Assembly (NCBI RefSeq): GCF_008039575.1
Contig: NZ_VDUY01000001.1
Location: 434,001 to 498,000 of the forward strand
Length of the DNA: 64,000 bases
Source: Zeimonas arvi
GTDB taxonomy: Bacteria; Pseudomonadota; Gammaproteobacteria; Burkholderiales; Burkholderiaceae_E
Direction: 5' to 3'
Below are positions 1-7,445 of the stretch, in pieces; position 1 is the first letter of the stretch, and every line of letters starts with the position of its first letter. The notes beneath the pieces were generated by a model. It did no database searches. It was given only the letters and a program-made list of their open reading frames with translations, and was not told the origin of the DNA. The position numbers and the translations under genes are program-made.

Positions 1-1
1 G

Positions 2-370
2 ATCGCCGGCCACCCGATCCTGCTGCGCGAGCTGATCAACAACCTGATCGACAACGCGCTGCGCTACACGCCCCCGGGCGGCATCGTGACGGTGCGCGCG
101 CGCAGCACCCCCGACACGGTGGTGCTGGAGGTCGAGGACGACGGGCCCGGCATCCCGGCCTCCGAGCGCGAGCTCGTCTTCGAACGCTTCTACCGGATCG
201 CGGACGTGCAGGGCGAGGGCAGCGGGCTCGGCCTGCCCATCGTTCGCGAGATCGCCGAGCACCACCGTGCCCGGGTGCGCATCGACGACGGTCTGCCCTG
301 GCCGGCGAAGCGAGGCGTCGGTTTCGGAACCCGGGTCAGCGTGATGTTCCCGAAGCAGCAGGATTTTTGA
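2..370 (+). CDS. sensor histidine kinase, C-terminal ATPase domain (5' end outside window)
   Basis: Only the last 122 codons lie in the window. They form a complete HATPase_c fold: an N-box (ELINNLIDNALRYTP), a G1 box (DDGPGIP), an F-box region (VFERFYR) and a G2 box (GSGLGLPIV). Such domains bind ATP and phosphorylate a conserved His in the missing upstream part, which then passes phosphate to a response regulator. The tail FGTRVSVMFP is the usual final strand. The layout resembles TctE/QseC-type kinases of Burkholderiales, but the sensor domain is not visible, so the signal is unknown. The stop codon lies inside the tRNA-Met promoter. Confidence 0.9.
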   Translation: MAGHPILLRELINNLIDNALRYTPPGGIVTVRARSTPDTVVLEVEDDGPGIPASERELVFERFYRIADVQGEGSGLGLPIVREIAEHHRARVRIDDGLPWPAKRGVGFGTRVSVMFPKQQDF

Positions 371-395
371 CAGCAGCTACGCTGGCCGATAGAAT
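367..395 (+). promoter_or_regulatory. sigma-70 promoter of tRNA-Met
   Basis: TTGACA at 367-372 is followed after exactly 17 bases by TAGAAT at 390-395. This is a consensus -35 and a one-mismatch -10. Transcription would start near 402, about 60 bases before the tRNA. The -35 box contains the stop codon of the upstream kinase gene. Confidence 0.8.
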
Positions 396-463
396 TTCGG
401 GTTCAGTGGTTCGACAACGGTCACGCCGTCCGTCTGCTCGGATCCGCTGCTTGCCGGACCCGT

Positions 464-540
464 GGAGATGTAGCTCAGCTGGTTAGAGCGCGGCACTCAT
501 AATGCCGAGGTCGGTGGTTCAAGCCCACCCATCTCTACCA
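464..540 (+). tRNA. tRNA-Met (anticodon CAT)
   Basis: A 77-base cloverleaf can be drawn. The acceptor stem is GGAGATG with CATCTCT (one G-U pair), then discriminator A and an encoded CCA. The D arm carries AGCTGGTTAG, the anticodon stem is CGGCA/TGCCG with loop CTCATAA, and the T arm carries GGTTCAAGC. The anticodon CAT fits elongator Met. A tRNA-Ile2 whose C34 is modified to lysidine has the same gene-level anticodon and is not excluded, but the acceptor stem differs from the GGCCCCT type of E. coli tRNA-Ile2. It is transcribed from the strong promoter at 367-395. Confidence 0.93.
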
Positions 541-633
541 CCCCCTCCGGCGCAACTGTCCCGGGCGGCCAGCCATCCTGATTTCTGGGCCGTCGGGGCC
601 CGGGCCGGCGCACCAGACGCTAGACTCCCCACG

Positions 634-1044
634 ATGAAGCGTTCGACCCCCGTCCTGCACCGGTGCCCGGCGCCGCCCCGGCGAAGCGCCCTGATCCGGA
701 TCGCCGCGCTGGCCCTGGCCCCAGGCCTGCCGGCCCTGATACCCGCCGCGCTCGCGCAAGCGCCCGGCACCCCGGTCCCGGGCCTGCGGCAGATCCCGGC
801 CGATGCGCGCTACGGCGAATTCGAGATCCTCGCCTATCCCGAGGCCACGATCGACGGCAAGACCGTGCGGCTCGCCGCCGGCGCGCAGATCCGCGACGCC
901 CGCAACATGATCGCCCTGCCCTCCACCGTGAGCGGCAGGCACCCGGCGCTCTATCGGCTCGACCCGTCGGGCCAGCTGTCGCGCGTCTGGCTCCTGGCCC
1001 CCGGAGAGATCGAGGCGGCCCGGGCCCGCCCGACCGGCGACTGA
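634..1044 (+). CDS. small exported protein of unknown function
   Basis: 136 residues. The N-terminus has basic residues followed by a hydrophobic stretch ([18 protein letters not shown]) and ALA, a plausible Sec signal peptide cleaved near residue 49. The mature part of about 90 residues is soluble, with the core [20 protein letters not shown]. The start at 634 was chosen because the longer reading frame begins inside tRNA-Met. The gene ends 47 bases before miaB on the same strand. I do not recognise a named family; a periplasmic location is inferred from the signal peptide only. Confidence 0.7.
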   Translation: MKRSTPVLHRCPAPPRRSALIRIAALALAPGLPALIPAALAQAPGTPVPGLRQIPADARYGEFEILAYPEATIDGKTVRLAAGAQIRDARNMIALPSTVSGRHPALYRLDPSGQLSRVWLLAPGEIEAARARPTGD

Positions 1045-1091
1045 GCCGGACGCCTGCCGACCGAGAATCCCCGCGACCCTCCGCCAATCCA

Positions 1092-2426
1092 GTGACGCGC
1101 AAGCTCTACATCAAGACCTTCGGCTGCCAGATGAACGAGTACGACTCGGATCGGATGGCGGACGTGCTGGCGGCCACCGAGGGCGTCGAGCCCACCGACG
1201 ACCCCGCGCAGGCCGACATCATCCTGTTCAACACCTGCTCGGTTCGGGAAAAGGCGCAGGAGAAGGTGTTCTCCGACCTCGGGCGGGTGCGTGCGCTCAA
1301 GCGCGAGCGGCCTGGCCTGATCGTCGGGGTCGGCGGCTGCGTGGCCAGCCAGGAAGGCGAGGCGATCGTTGCGCGCGCGCCCTACGTCGACGTGGTCTTC
1401 GGCCCGCAGACCTTGCACCGCCTGCCCGAGCTGATCGCGAAGCGCCGCGACACCGGTCGCCCGCAGGTCGACATCAGCTTCCCGGAGATCGAGAAGTTCG
1501 ACAATCTCCCGCCGGCGCGGGTCGAGGGCTACACCGCCTTCGTGTCGATCATGGAAGGCTGCTCGAAGTACTGCAGCTTCTGCGTCGTGCCCTACACGCG
1601 CGGCGAGGAGGTCTCCCGCCCGTTCGAGGACGTGCTGACCGAGATCGCCGGCCTGGCCTCGCAGGGCGTGCGCGAGGTCACCCTGCTCGGCCAGAACGTG
1701 AACGCCTACGTGGGCCGGATGGCCGACGACGAGACCGCCGACTTCGCGCTGCTGCTCGAATACGTGGCGGAGATTCCCGGCATCGACCGGATCCGTTACA
1801 CCACCTCGCACCCGAAGGAATTCACCCATCGGCTGATCGACGCGTATGCGCGCATCCCGAAGCTGGTGAGCCACGTCCACCTGCCGGTGCAGTCCGGCTC
1901 GGACCGGATCCTGGCCGCGATGAAGCGCGGCTACACCGCCCTCGAGTACAAGTCGATCATCCGCAGGCTCAGGGCGGCGCGTCCGGACATCAGCCTGTCC
2001 TCGGATTTCATCGTGGGCTTTCCCGGCGAGACCGCCGAGGACTTCGAGCGCACGATGAAGCTGGTCGAGGACACCGGCTTCGACCACTCCTTCTCGTTCG
2101 TCTACAGCTCGCGTCCCGGCACGCCGGCCGCCGACCTGCCCGACGACACGCCGCAATCGCTCAAGCTCGAGCGGCTGCGGCGTCTGCAGGCCGCGATCGA
2201 CGCGAACGCCGCCCGGATCAGCCAGGCCATGGTGGGCACGGTGCAGCGTGTGCTGGTCGACGGCCGCGCCCGCAAGGACGCAAGCGAGCTGTCGGGCCGC
2301 ACCGACAACAACCGGGTGGTCAATTTCGCCGGCGCCGATCGACTGCTGGGCAACTTCGCCGACGTCCGGATCACCGCCGCCCTTCCCCACTCGCTGCGCG
2401 GCGAAGTCGTCACCGTCGACGAATGA
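1092..2426 (+). CDS. miaB: tRNA-2-methylthio-N6-dimethylallyladenosine synthase MiaB
   Basis: 444 residues. MiaB is a radical-SAM enzyme with two iron-sulfur clusters that methylthiolates i6A37 in tRNAs reading UNN codons. The N-terminal UPF0004 domain has the three expected cysteines, C12 ([10 protein letters not shown]), C49 (FNTCSVRE) and C83 (GGCVASQEG). The radical-SAM motif is C157-x3-C161-x2-C164 (CSKYCSFC). A TRAM domain closes the protein ([10 protein letters not shown] onward). The GTG start at 1092 was chosen because [20 protein letters not shown] aligns with the usual N-terminus; no ATG lies at a suitable place and no strong ribosome site is visible. In related genomes phoH normally follows directly; here two other genes intervene. 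Confidence 0.97.
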   Translation: MTRKLYIKTFGCQMNEYDSDRMADVLAATEGVEPTDDPAQADIILFNTCSVREKAQEKVFSDLGRVRALKRERPGLIVGVGGCVASQEGEAIVARAPYVDVVFGPQTLHRLPELIAKRRDTGRPQVDISFPEIEKFDNLPPARVEGYTAFVSIMEGCSKYCSFCVVPYTRGEEVSRPFEDVLTEIAGLASQGVREVTLLGQNVNAYVGRMADDETADFALLLEYVAEIPGIDRIRYTTSHPKEFTHRLIDAYARIPKLVSHVHLPVQSGSDRILAAMKRGYTALEYKSIIRRLRAARPDISLSSDFIVGFPGETAEDFERTMKLVEDTGFDHSFSFVYSSRPGTPAADLPDDTPQSLKLERLRRLQAAIDANAARISQAMVGTVQRVLVDGRARKDASELSGRTDNNRVVNFAGADRLLGNFADVRITAALPHSLRGEVVTVDE

Positions 2427-2430
2427 GCCG

Positions 2431-3828
2431 ATGACGCCCAGCGCCGCCAGGCTGCTTCTCGCTCACGCCATCGTCGCCGGCCTTCTGGCCGCGCCGGCGC
2501 CGTGCGCGCAGGCGCAGCCGGCCCCGGGCAGCGCCGCGCAGGCGACGCCGGCCGCCGATCCGATCGGGCAGGCCGAGCGTCTGCTGGCTGCTGGGCGCGC
2601 CGAGGCAGCCTGGCAGATGCTGGAGGCCCGAGCGGCCGAGATGGCCGGCAGGCCCGATTTCGATTACCTGCTGGGACTGGCCGCGCTCGATTCCGGACGT
2701 CCGGGGCAGGCGATCTTCGCGCTGGAGCGCGTCCTGATGGCCCGGCCCGACTTCCTGCCTGCCCGCGCGGAGATCGCAAGAGCCTATTTCATGGCCAGGG
2801 AGACCGAGAATGCACGCCGCGAGTTCGCGGCCGTCGCCGCGCGCCGGATTCCCGAGGCAGCGCGGCAGACCATCGGCCGCTATCTCGATGCGATCGAGCG
2901 TGGCGACGTGGCCGGGGTGCCGCGCGCCACCGCGCGCGTGGAACTCGCGCTCGATGCGGGCTACGACTCGAACGTGAACTTCGGCAGCGCCTCGGGCCAG
3001 TGGGTGCTGGCCGACGGCACGGCGGTCACGCCGCTCGCGGCCTCGCTGCCTCGCTCGAGCAACACGCTGGGAGCCGTCCTCGCGGCCACGGCGTCGGGGC
3101 CGGTCTCCGCCTCGCTGGCCGGGCCGCTGGCCGGCAAGCTCGAGTGGAACCTCGGCGCCCGAGCCTCGCTTCGCCGTTACGACCGGGTGTCCGACTTCGA
3201 CCAGGAGCAGTTCGACGTATCGAGCGGCCTGTCGCTGCGCAACGGCTGCCACCGCTACACGATCGCCGCGCTGCTGCAGCATCTTCGGCTCGACGGCCAG
3301 GCCTATCGCAACGCGTCGGGCGCGCTGCTGCAGTGGCAGTGCGAGACCGATCCGCGCACGCTGATCGGCGCCACCCTGCAGAGCTTCCGGCTCGACTTCC
3401 CGGGCGCCGGGCTGCGCGATGCGCGGCGCAACGCAGTGGGCCTGAACGCCGCCCGCATCCTCGATGGGGCATTGCGTCCCATCCTGATCGGCTCGATCGC
3501 CGCCGGCAAGGAGACCTCGCGCAGCGGGCTGGACAATCTCGGCCACGACTTCCTGAGCCTGCGGGCCGGGATGGTCGCCCGGCTGTCGGCCGACTGGCGC
3601 GGCACCACCGTGCTGGGCTGGGAGAAACGCGACTTCGACGGCGTGGAGCCGCTGTTCGGGACGGTGCGTGAAGACCGCCAGACCGAGCTGCGGATCGAGT
3701 TCGAGCGCCGCGTGAACAATCGCACGTTCGTGGCGCCGCAGATCGTCCACACTCGAAATCGCTCGACGCTGTCGCCGAACGACTTCCGCCGCACCGAGGT
3801 GGGTGTCCAGCTGCGACATCGGTTCTGA
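2431..3828 (+). CDS. Slam-type outer-membrane protein (TPR plus DUF560-like beta-barrel)
   Basis: 465 residues. A signal peptide (hydrophobic run ending CAQAQPAPG near residue 30) precedes a TPR-like helical region (about 40-170, with GLAALDSGRPGQAIFALERV). A transmembrane beta-barrel follows from about residue 180 to the C-terminal phenylalanine. The barrel opens with ELALDAGYDSNVNFG, the YDSNVN signature of the surface lipoprotein assembly modifier family, and ends VGVQLRHRF, a normal BamA-recognised terminal strand. Slam proteins (type XI secretion) move TbpB-fold cargo across the outer membrane. The gene starts 4 bases after miaB and ends 17 bases before a gene for a protein with such a barrel, so the two are probably translocator and cargo. 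The function is inferred from family and context. Confidence 0.75.
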   Translation: MTPSAARLLLAHAIVAGLLAAPAPCAQAQPAPGSAAQATPAADPIGQAERLLAAGRAEAAWQMLEARAAEMAGRPDFDYLLGLAALDSGRPGQAIFALERVLMARPDFLPARAEIARAYFMARETENARREFAAVAARRIPEAARQTIGRYLDAIERGDVAGVPRATARVELALDAGYDSNVNFGSASGQWVLADGTAVTPLAASLPRSSNTLGAVLAATASGPVSASLAGPLAGKLEWNLGARASLRRYDRVSDFDQEQFDVSSGLSLRNGCHRYTIAALLQHLRLDGQAYRNASGALLQWQCETDPRTLIGATLQSFRLDFPGAGLRDARRNAVGLNAARILDGALRPILIGSIAAGKETSRSGLDNLGHDFLSLRAGMVARLSADWRGTTVLGWEKRDFDGVEPLFGTVREDRQTELRIEFERRVNNRTFVAPQIVHTRNRSTLSPNDFRRTEVGVQLRHRF

Positions 3829-3845
3829 CAGCGGAGTCGCGAACG

Positions 3846-5903
3846 ATGCAAGCCGCCTCCCCCATCCTTGCCGAAGCACCGTCGCGGACCACGCGACCGC
3901 CGGCATGGGCGCACGCCTTGCGTCGCCTCGCCGCGCCGTTGTTGGCCGTCTGGCTCGCGCTGGCTGCGGGCTGGGCGGTCGCCGCCGACGGCGTGGTCAT
4001 CGCGCTGGTCGGCATGGTGTCGGCCGAGCGCGTCGATTCCGCCGGCGGCGCGCCGGCCAGCCGGACACTGGGCGTAGGCAGCGAGCTCTTCCAGGGCGAT
4101 CTGGTTCGAACCGGCCCGGACGGCCGCACGCAGATCCGGTTTTCGGACGGGGGGCTGGTGTCGCTCCAGCCGGGCACCGACTTCCGTATCGACGAGTACC
4201 AGTTCGACACGCCCGACGAGCGCAGCTTCTTCTCGCTGCTGCGCGGCGCGCTGCGCTCTGCCACCGGCGCGATCGGCAAGCGCGACCATGAGCATTACCG
4301 GCTGCGCACCCCGACCGCGACGATCGGCATTCGCGGCACCGAGTTCCTGGCCGAGGAAACCGTCTGCGCCCCGGTCTGCGCACCGGGCTCGCGCGCCGGG
4401 CTGAAGGTGTCGGTGACGCAAGGCAGGATTGCGCTCACCACGCGCGCTGGCACGCTCGAGGTCGGCGAAGGCCAGTCCGCCGAAGTCGAGAGCCCTGACG
4501 CGATGCCGCGCCTCGCCGCCGCCGGCCCGTTGCTGGCGCCGCCCACGCTTGCCGTCCGTGCCGGCGCAGGCTCTTCCCAGCCTGCGACCGGCGACCTGCC
4601 CTCGGCAGGGGGCGTCAGCGGATCGACAGCAGCCCGCGCGGTCGGGCCGGCGTCGGGCAGCGCGACAACGACGAAATCCGAAGGCGCCGGCTCGTCCGTG
4701 GCCCTGGCCAACGGCGGGTTCTTCCCGACCACGTCGTCGACCGTCGCGGCGAAGGCCGCCACGCCCGATGGCGGCGACGCGGCGGTCTCGGCGGGCGCCG
4801 GCGCGGGCAGCGGCGCCGGATCCGTGATGCCTGGATCGGGCCCCAGCACCGGTACCGGGGCAGGCAGTCTCGACGGTCTTTTCGACGACGCGTCGTGGAT
4901 TCCGGCTGCCGGCGACGCCACGTCTGCGAACGCGGCGCGCGACCCGAGCGGCGACCTCGTCGCGGTGGTCTCGGCGTCCGGGGCCGCGCCGCCTCCACCA
5001 GTCGGCGGCCCGGGCGGTGATCCCGGTCCCGACCCGGGCTCCGGTTCAGGATCCGATCCGGGCTCCGGCCCGGGCTCCGATCCGGGTTCCGACCCCGGCT
5101 CACCCGGCAGCGGCGGCGCCCCGATCGGGCCAGGGCACACCGGGATCGCGGGCCGGGTGTCCATTTCCCTGACCGGCCTGCCGATTTCCTGGCTCAGTTC
5201 GCTCGGGCTCGATTCGGCCGAGGCGAGCTATCACCTCGACAAGGCGACGACCCTGGAGTCCGTCGGACTATGCCCATCGTTCGCCTGCCTGGCACGAGGC
5301 ACGACACGGGTCGCGGAATCGGGACACGACGCCCAGGTCGCCTGGGGTCGGTGGACCGACGGCGTGCTGGCACCGCGCGGCCTGCTGGCGCTGATCCTCC
5401 CCACCGAGCGCGCACGCCGGCTGACCGAGAACCAGGGCATCCACTACATGGTGGGCGTGCCATCGGAGACGGTGCCCACGCAGGGCACCTTCGGCTACAC
5501 GCTGATGGGTGCCACGCGCCCGACCATGGCCGACGGCAGCCTCGCGCCCGGTTCCTTCGCAGCCCGGGCGGCGGTGCAGTTCGGCCCGGCCCAGCCGGCG
5601 AGGATCGGCCTGGAAGGACAGGTAAGCCTGGGGGGCAGCACGATCGGATTCACGACGACCGGCGGCATCGCGAATCCCGGCGCCAGCGAGCTGGCCACCG
5701 GCGCACGCTTCGGTTTTTCGGGCTCGGTCGATGCCGGTTCAGCCGGCGCCGACGTTGTCGGGTGCGCCACCTCGGGATGCAGGGTCGAACTGCGGGGCGG
5801 GCTCTTCGGCCCCGATGCCAGCCGTCTGGGATTGACTTACACTGTCCGCGGCGACTCGCCCGATCGCGCGATCGGTGGCGCCGCCGTCTTCGGAAAACAG
5901 TGA
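3846..5903 (+). CDS. exported FecR-domain protein with C-terminal TbpB-like beta-barrel; predicted Slam cargo
   Basis: 685 residues. A signal peptide (hydrophobic core around residues 29-44, cleavage after AVAA near 47) has no lipobox cysteine, so the product should be soluble after export. Residues of about 70-215 form a FecR domain, including SDGGLVSLQPGTDFRIDEYQ and TPTATIGIRGTEF. A long low-complexity linker rich in Ala, Gly, Ser, Pro and Asp follows (about 220-425). The last 250 residues look like the small C-terminal barrel of Slam-dependent proteins: glycine-rich strands, GATRPTMADGSLAPGSF, and the ending GGLFGPDASRLGLTYTVRGD then IGGAAVFGKQ, which echoes the TbpB pattern G-FyGP-A-ELGG ... 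GvFGakR. The upstream neighbour is a Slam-like barrel. The target bound by the FecR part is unknown. Confidence 0.72.
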   Translation: MQAASPILAEAPSRTTRPPAWAHALRRLAAPLLAVWLALAAGWAVAADGVVIALVGMVSAERVDSAGGAPASRTLGVGSELFQGDLVRTGPDGRTQIRFSDGGLVSLQPGTDFRIDEYQFDTPDERSFFSLLRGALRSATGAIGKRDHEHYRLRTPTATIGIRGTEFLAEETVCAPVCAPGSRAGLKVSVTQGRIALTTRAGTLEVGEGQSAEVESPDAMPRLAAAGPLLAPPTLAVRAGAGSSQPATGDLPSAGGVSGSTAARAVGPASGSATTTKSEGAGSSVALANGGFFPTTSSTVAAKAATPDGGDAAVSAGAGAGSGAGSVMPGSGPSTGTGAGSLDGLFDDASWIPAAGDATSANAARDPSGDLVAVVSASGAAPPPPVGGPGGDPGPDPGSGSGSDPGSGPGSDPGSDPGSPGSGGAPIGPGHTGIAGRVSISLTGLPISWLSSLGLDSAEASYHLDKATTLESVGLCPSFACLARGTTRVAESGHDAQVAWGRWTDGVLAPRGLLALILPTERARRLTENQGIHYMVGVPSETVPTQGTFGYTLMGATRPTMADGSLAPGSFAARAAVQFGPAQPARIGLEGQVSLGGSTIGFTTTGGIANPGASELATGARFGFSGSVDAGSAGADVVGCATSGCRVELRGGLFGPDASRLGLTYTVRGDSPDRAIGGAAVFGKQ
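5019..5115 (+). repeat. degenerate repeat encoding a DPGSGSDPGS-type linker
   Basis: Inside the FecR-domain gene, short degenerate units of the form GAYCCSGGSTCC repeat and encode alternating Asp-Pro-Gly-Ser and Gly-Ser. It is a flexible spacer between the FecR region and the C-terminal barrel and is a likely site of length variation between strains. Confidence 0.7.
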
Positions 5904-5910
5904 TCGATTC

Positions 5911-6879
5911 TTGAAAGCAAAGACCCTCGAGTTCAGCCCCGACATCGCCGACAACCGGCGACTCGCCAACCTGTGCGGCCCCCTTGACCAGAACCTGCGG
6001 CAGATCGAGGAAGCCTTCGACGTCAAGCTGGCGCGACGCGGCGACGTCTTCTCGGTGGAAGGCCCCGCGCCGGCCGCGCGCCGGGCGCTGGCGGCACTGG
6101 AGCACTTCTGGACGCTGTCCGAGACTCCGCTGTCGCTCGACGACATCCAGCTCGGCCTGGTCGAGCGGCGCGCGCCCCGGCCCGCCCCGATCGCCCCCGA
6201 TGCCGGCGACGAGGCCCCCGTGCTGCACACCCGCCGCGCCGACCTCCAGGGCCGCACGCCGCGCCAGCGCGAATACCTGCGCAACATCCTGTCGCACGAC
6301 ATCACCTTCGGCATCGGCCCGGCCGGCACCGGCAAGACCTACCTCGCGGTGGCCTGCGCGGTCGACGCGCTCGAGCGCGACGCGATCCAGCGGATCGTGC
6401 TGACCCGGCCGGCAGTCGAGGCCGGCGAGCGGCTCGGCTTCCTGCCCGGCGACCTGGCGCAGAAGGTCGACCCCTACCTGCGTCCGTTGTACGACGCGCT
6501 CTACGACCTGCTGGGCTTCGAGCGCACCGCGCGCATGTTCGAGAAGCAGGCGATCGAAATCGCGCCGCTGGCCTACATGCGAGGGCGCACGCTCAACAAC
6601 TCATTCATCATCCTCGACGAAGCGCAGAACACGACGCCCGAGCAGATGAAGATGTTCCTCACCCGCATCGGCTTCGGCTCGCGCGCGGTGGTCACCGGCG
6701 ACATGACCCAGATCGACCTGCCGCGCGGCCAGGGCTCGGGGCTGATCGAGGCGCGCCGCGTGCTGCGCGGCATCCGCGGCCTGGCCTTCACCGAGTTCGA
6801 CAGCAGCGACGTCGTCCGTCACCCGCTGGTGGCCCGGATCGTCGACGCCTATGAGCGCTTCGCGAACAAGGAAGACTGA
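5911..6879 (+). CDS. phoH: PhoH family protein (PhoH/YbeZ-type ATPase)
   Basis: 322 residues. This P-loop ATPase is related to the helicase-like PhoH/YbeZ proteins that work with the endoribonuclease YbeY on rRNA. The Walker A motif is GPAGTGKT near residues 136-143, Walker B is FIILDEAQN, and the later [12 protein letters not shown] and SGL stretches are typical. The TTG at 5911 was chosen because the following residues, [19 protein letters not shown], match the usual N-terminus. The next upstream candidate, ATG 5875, would overlap the FecR-domain gene by 29 bases. The 3' end overlaps ybeY by 29 bases, indicating translational coupling. Confidence 0.95.
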   Translation: MKAKTLEFSPDIADNRRLANLCGPLDQNLRQIEEAFDVKLARRGDVFSVEGPAPAARRALAALEHFWTLSETPLSLDDIQLGLVERRAPRPAPIAPDAGDEAPVLHTRRADLQGRTPRQREYLRNILSHDITFGIGPAGTGKTYLAVACAVDALERDAIQRIVLTRPAVEAGERLGFLPGDLAQKVDPYLRPLYDALYDLLGFERTARMFEKQAIEIAPLAYMRGRTLNNSFIILDEAQNTTPEQMKMFLTRIGFGSRAVVTGDMTQIDLPRGQGSGLIEARRVLRGIRGLAFTEFDSSDVVRHPLVARIVDAYERFANKED

Positions 6880-7357
6880 GCGCCCGACGCTCTCGCTGTC
6901 CATCCAGCTCGGCGACGGCGTCGCGGCGCTGCCGGCCGCGCGCGCGCAGTTGCGCCGCTGGGTCGCTGCCGCGGTCGAGGCCGACGCCGCGCTCACGCTG
7001 CGCTTCGTCGGGCAGGCCGAAGGCCGGATGCTGAACCGCGACTACCGCGGGCGTGACTACGCGACCAACGTGCTGACATTCGCCTACGACCCGCCCGCCG
7101 GCCCCGGGGCGGCGGCGCTCCCGTCCGACCGCGCCCCGGCGGTCCAGGCCGACATCGTCATCTGCATGCCGGTGCTCGAGCGCGAGGCCCGCGAGCGGCG
7201 CATCCCGCTCGCGCACCACCTCGGCCACCTGGTCGTGCACGGCGTGCTGCACGCCTGCGGCCACGATCACGAGCACGACGACGAGGCGCGCGAAATGGAA
7301 GCGCGCGAGACCGCGCTGCTGGCCCGCTTCGGAATTCCCGACCCCTACCAGGGCTAG
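6851..7357 (+). CDS. ybeY: endoribonuclease YbeY (rRNA maturation factor)
   Basis: 168 residues. YbeY is a zinc-dependent RNase involved in 16S rRNA 3'-end maturation and 70S ribosome quality control. The zinc site HGVLHACGHDH matches the family motif H-G-x-L-H-L-x-G-y-D-H except for Ala in place of Leu. The upstream stretch NRDYRGRDYATNVLTFAYD is the other conserved block. It begins inside phoH. In related genomes corC and lnt follow directly; here they come about 2.5 kb later, after an EF-G-like gene and a non-coding stretch. Confidence 0.96.
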   Translation: MSASRTRKTERPTLSLSIQLGDGVAALPAARAQLRRWVAAAVEADAALTLRFVGQAEGRMLNRDYRGRDYATNVLTFAYDPPAGPGAAALPSDRAPAVQADIVICMPVLEREARERRIPLAHHLGHLVVHGVLHACGHDHEHDDEAREMEARETALLARFGIPDPYQG

Positions 7358-7445
7358 CCCGGGCACGCGGCCGGCGCTTGCGCCCGCCCGCCGATCGCTT
7401 CATCCTAGTCACCCGTTGCCGCATGGCGGCGCAAGGGAGTCACGC

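Noticed and set aside
502-633. Longer N-terminus for the small exported protein
   Set aside because: The upstream start lies inside tRNA-Met, and the added residues hide the signal peptide. ATG 634 gives a normal signal sequence.
951-2390. Long minus-strand open frame opposite miaB
   Set aside because: It mirrors the miaB codons, is rich in Arg/Gly/His/Val without any domain, and the plus strand encodes an unmistakable MiaB. GC-rich third positions produce many such frames in this window.
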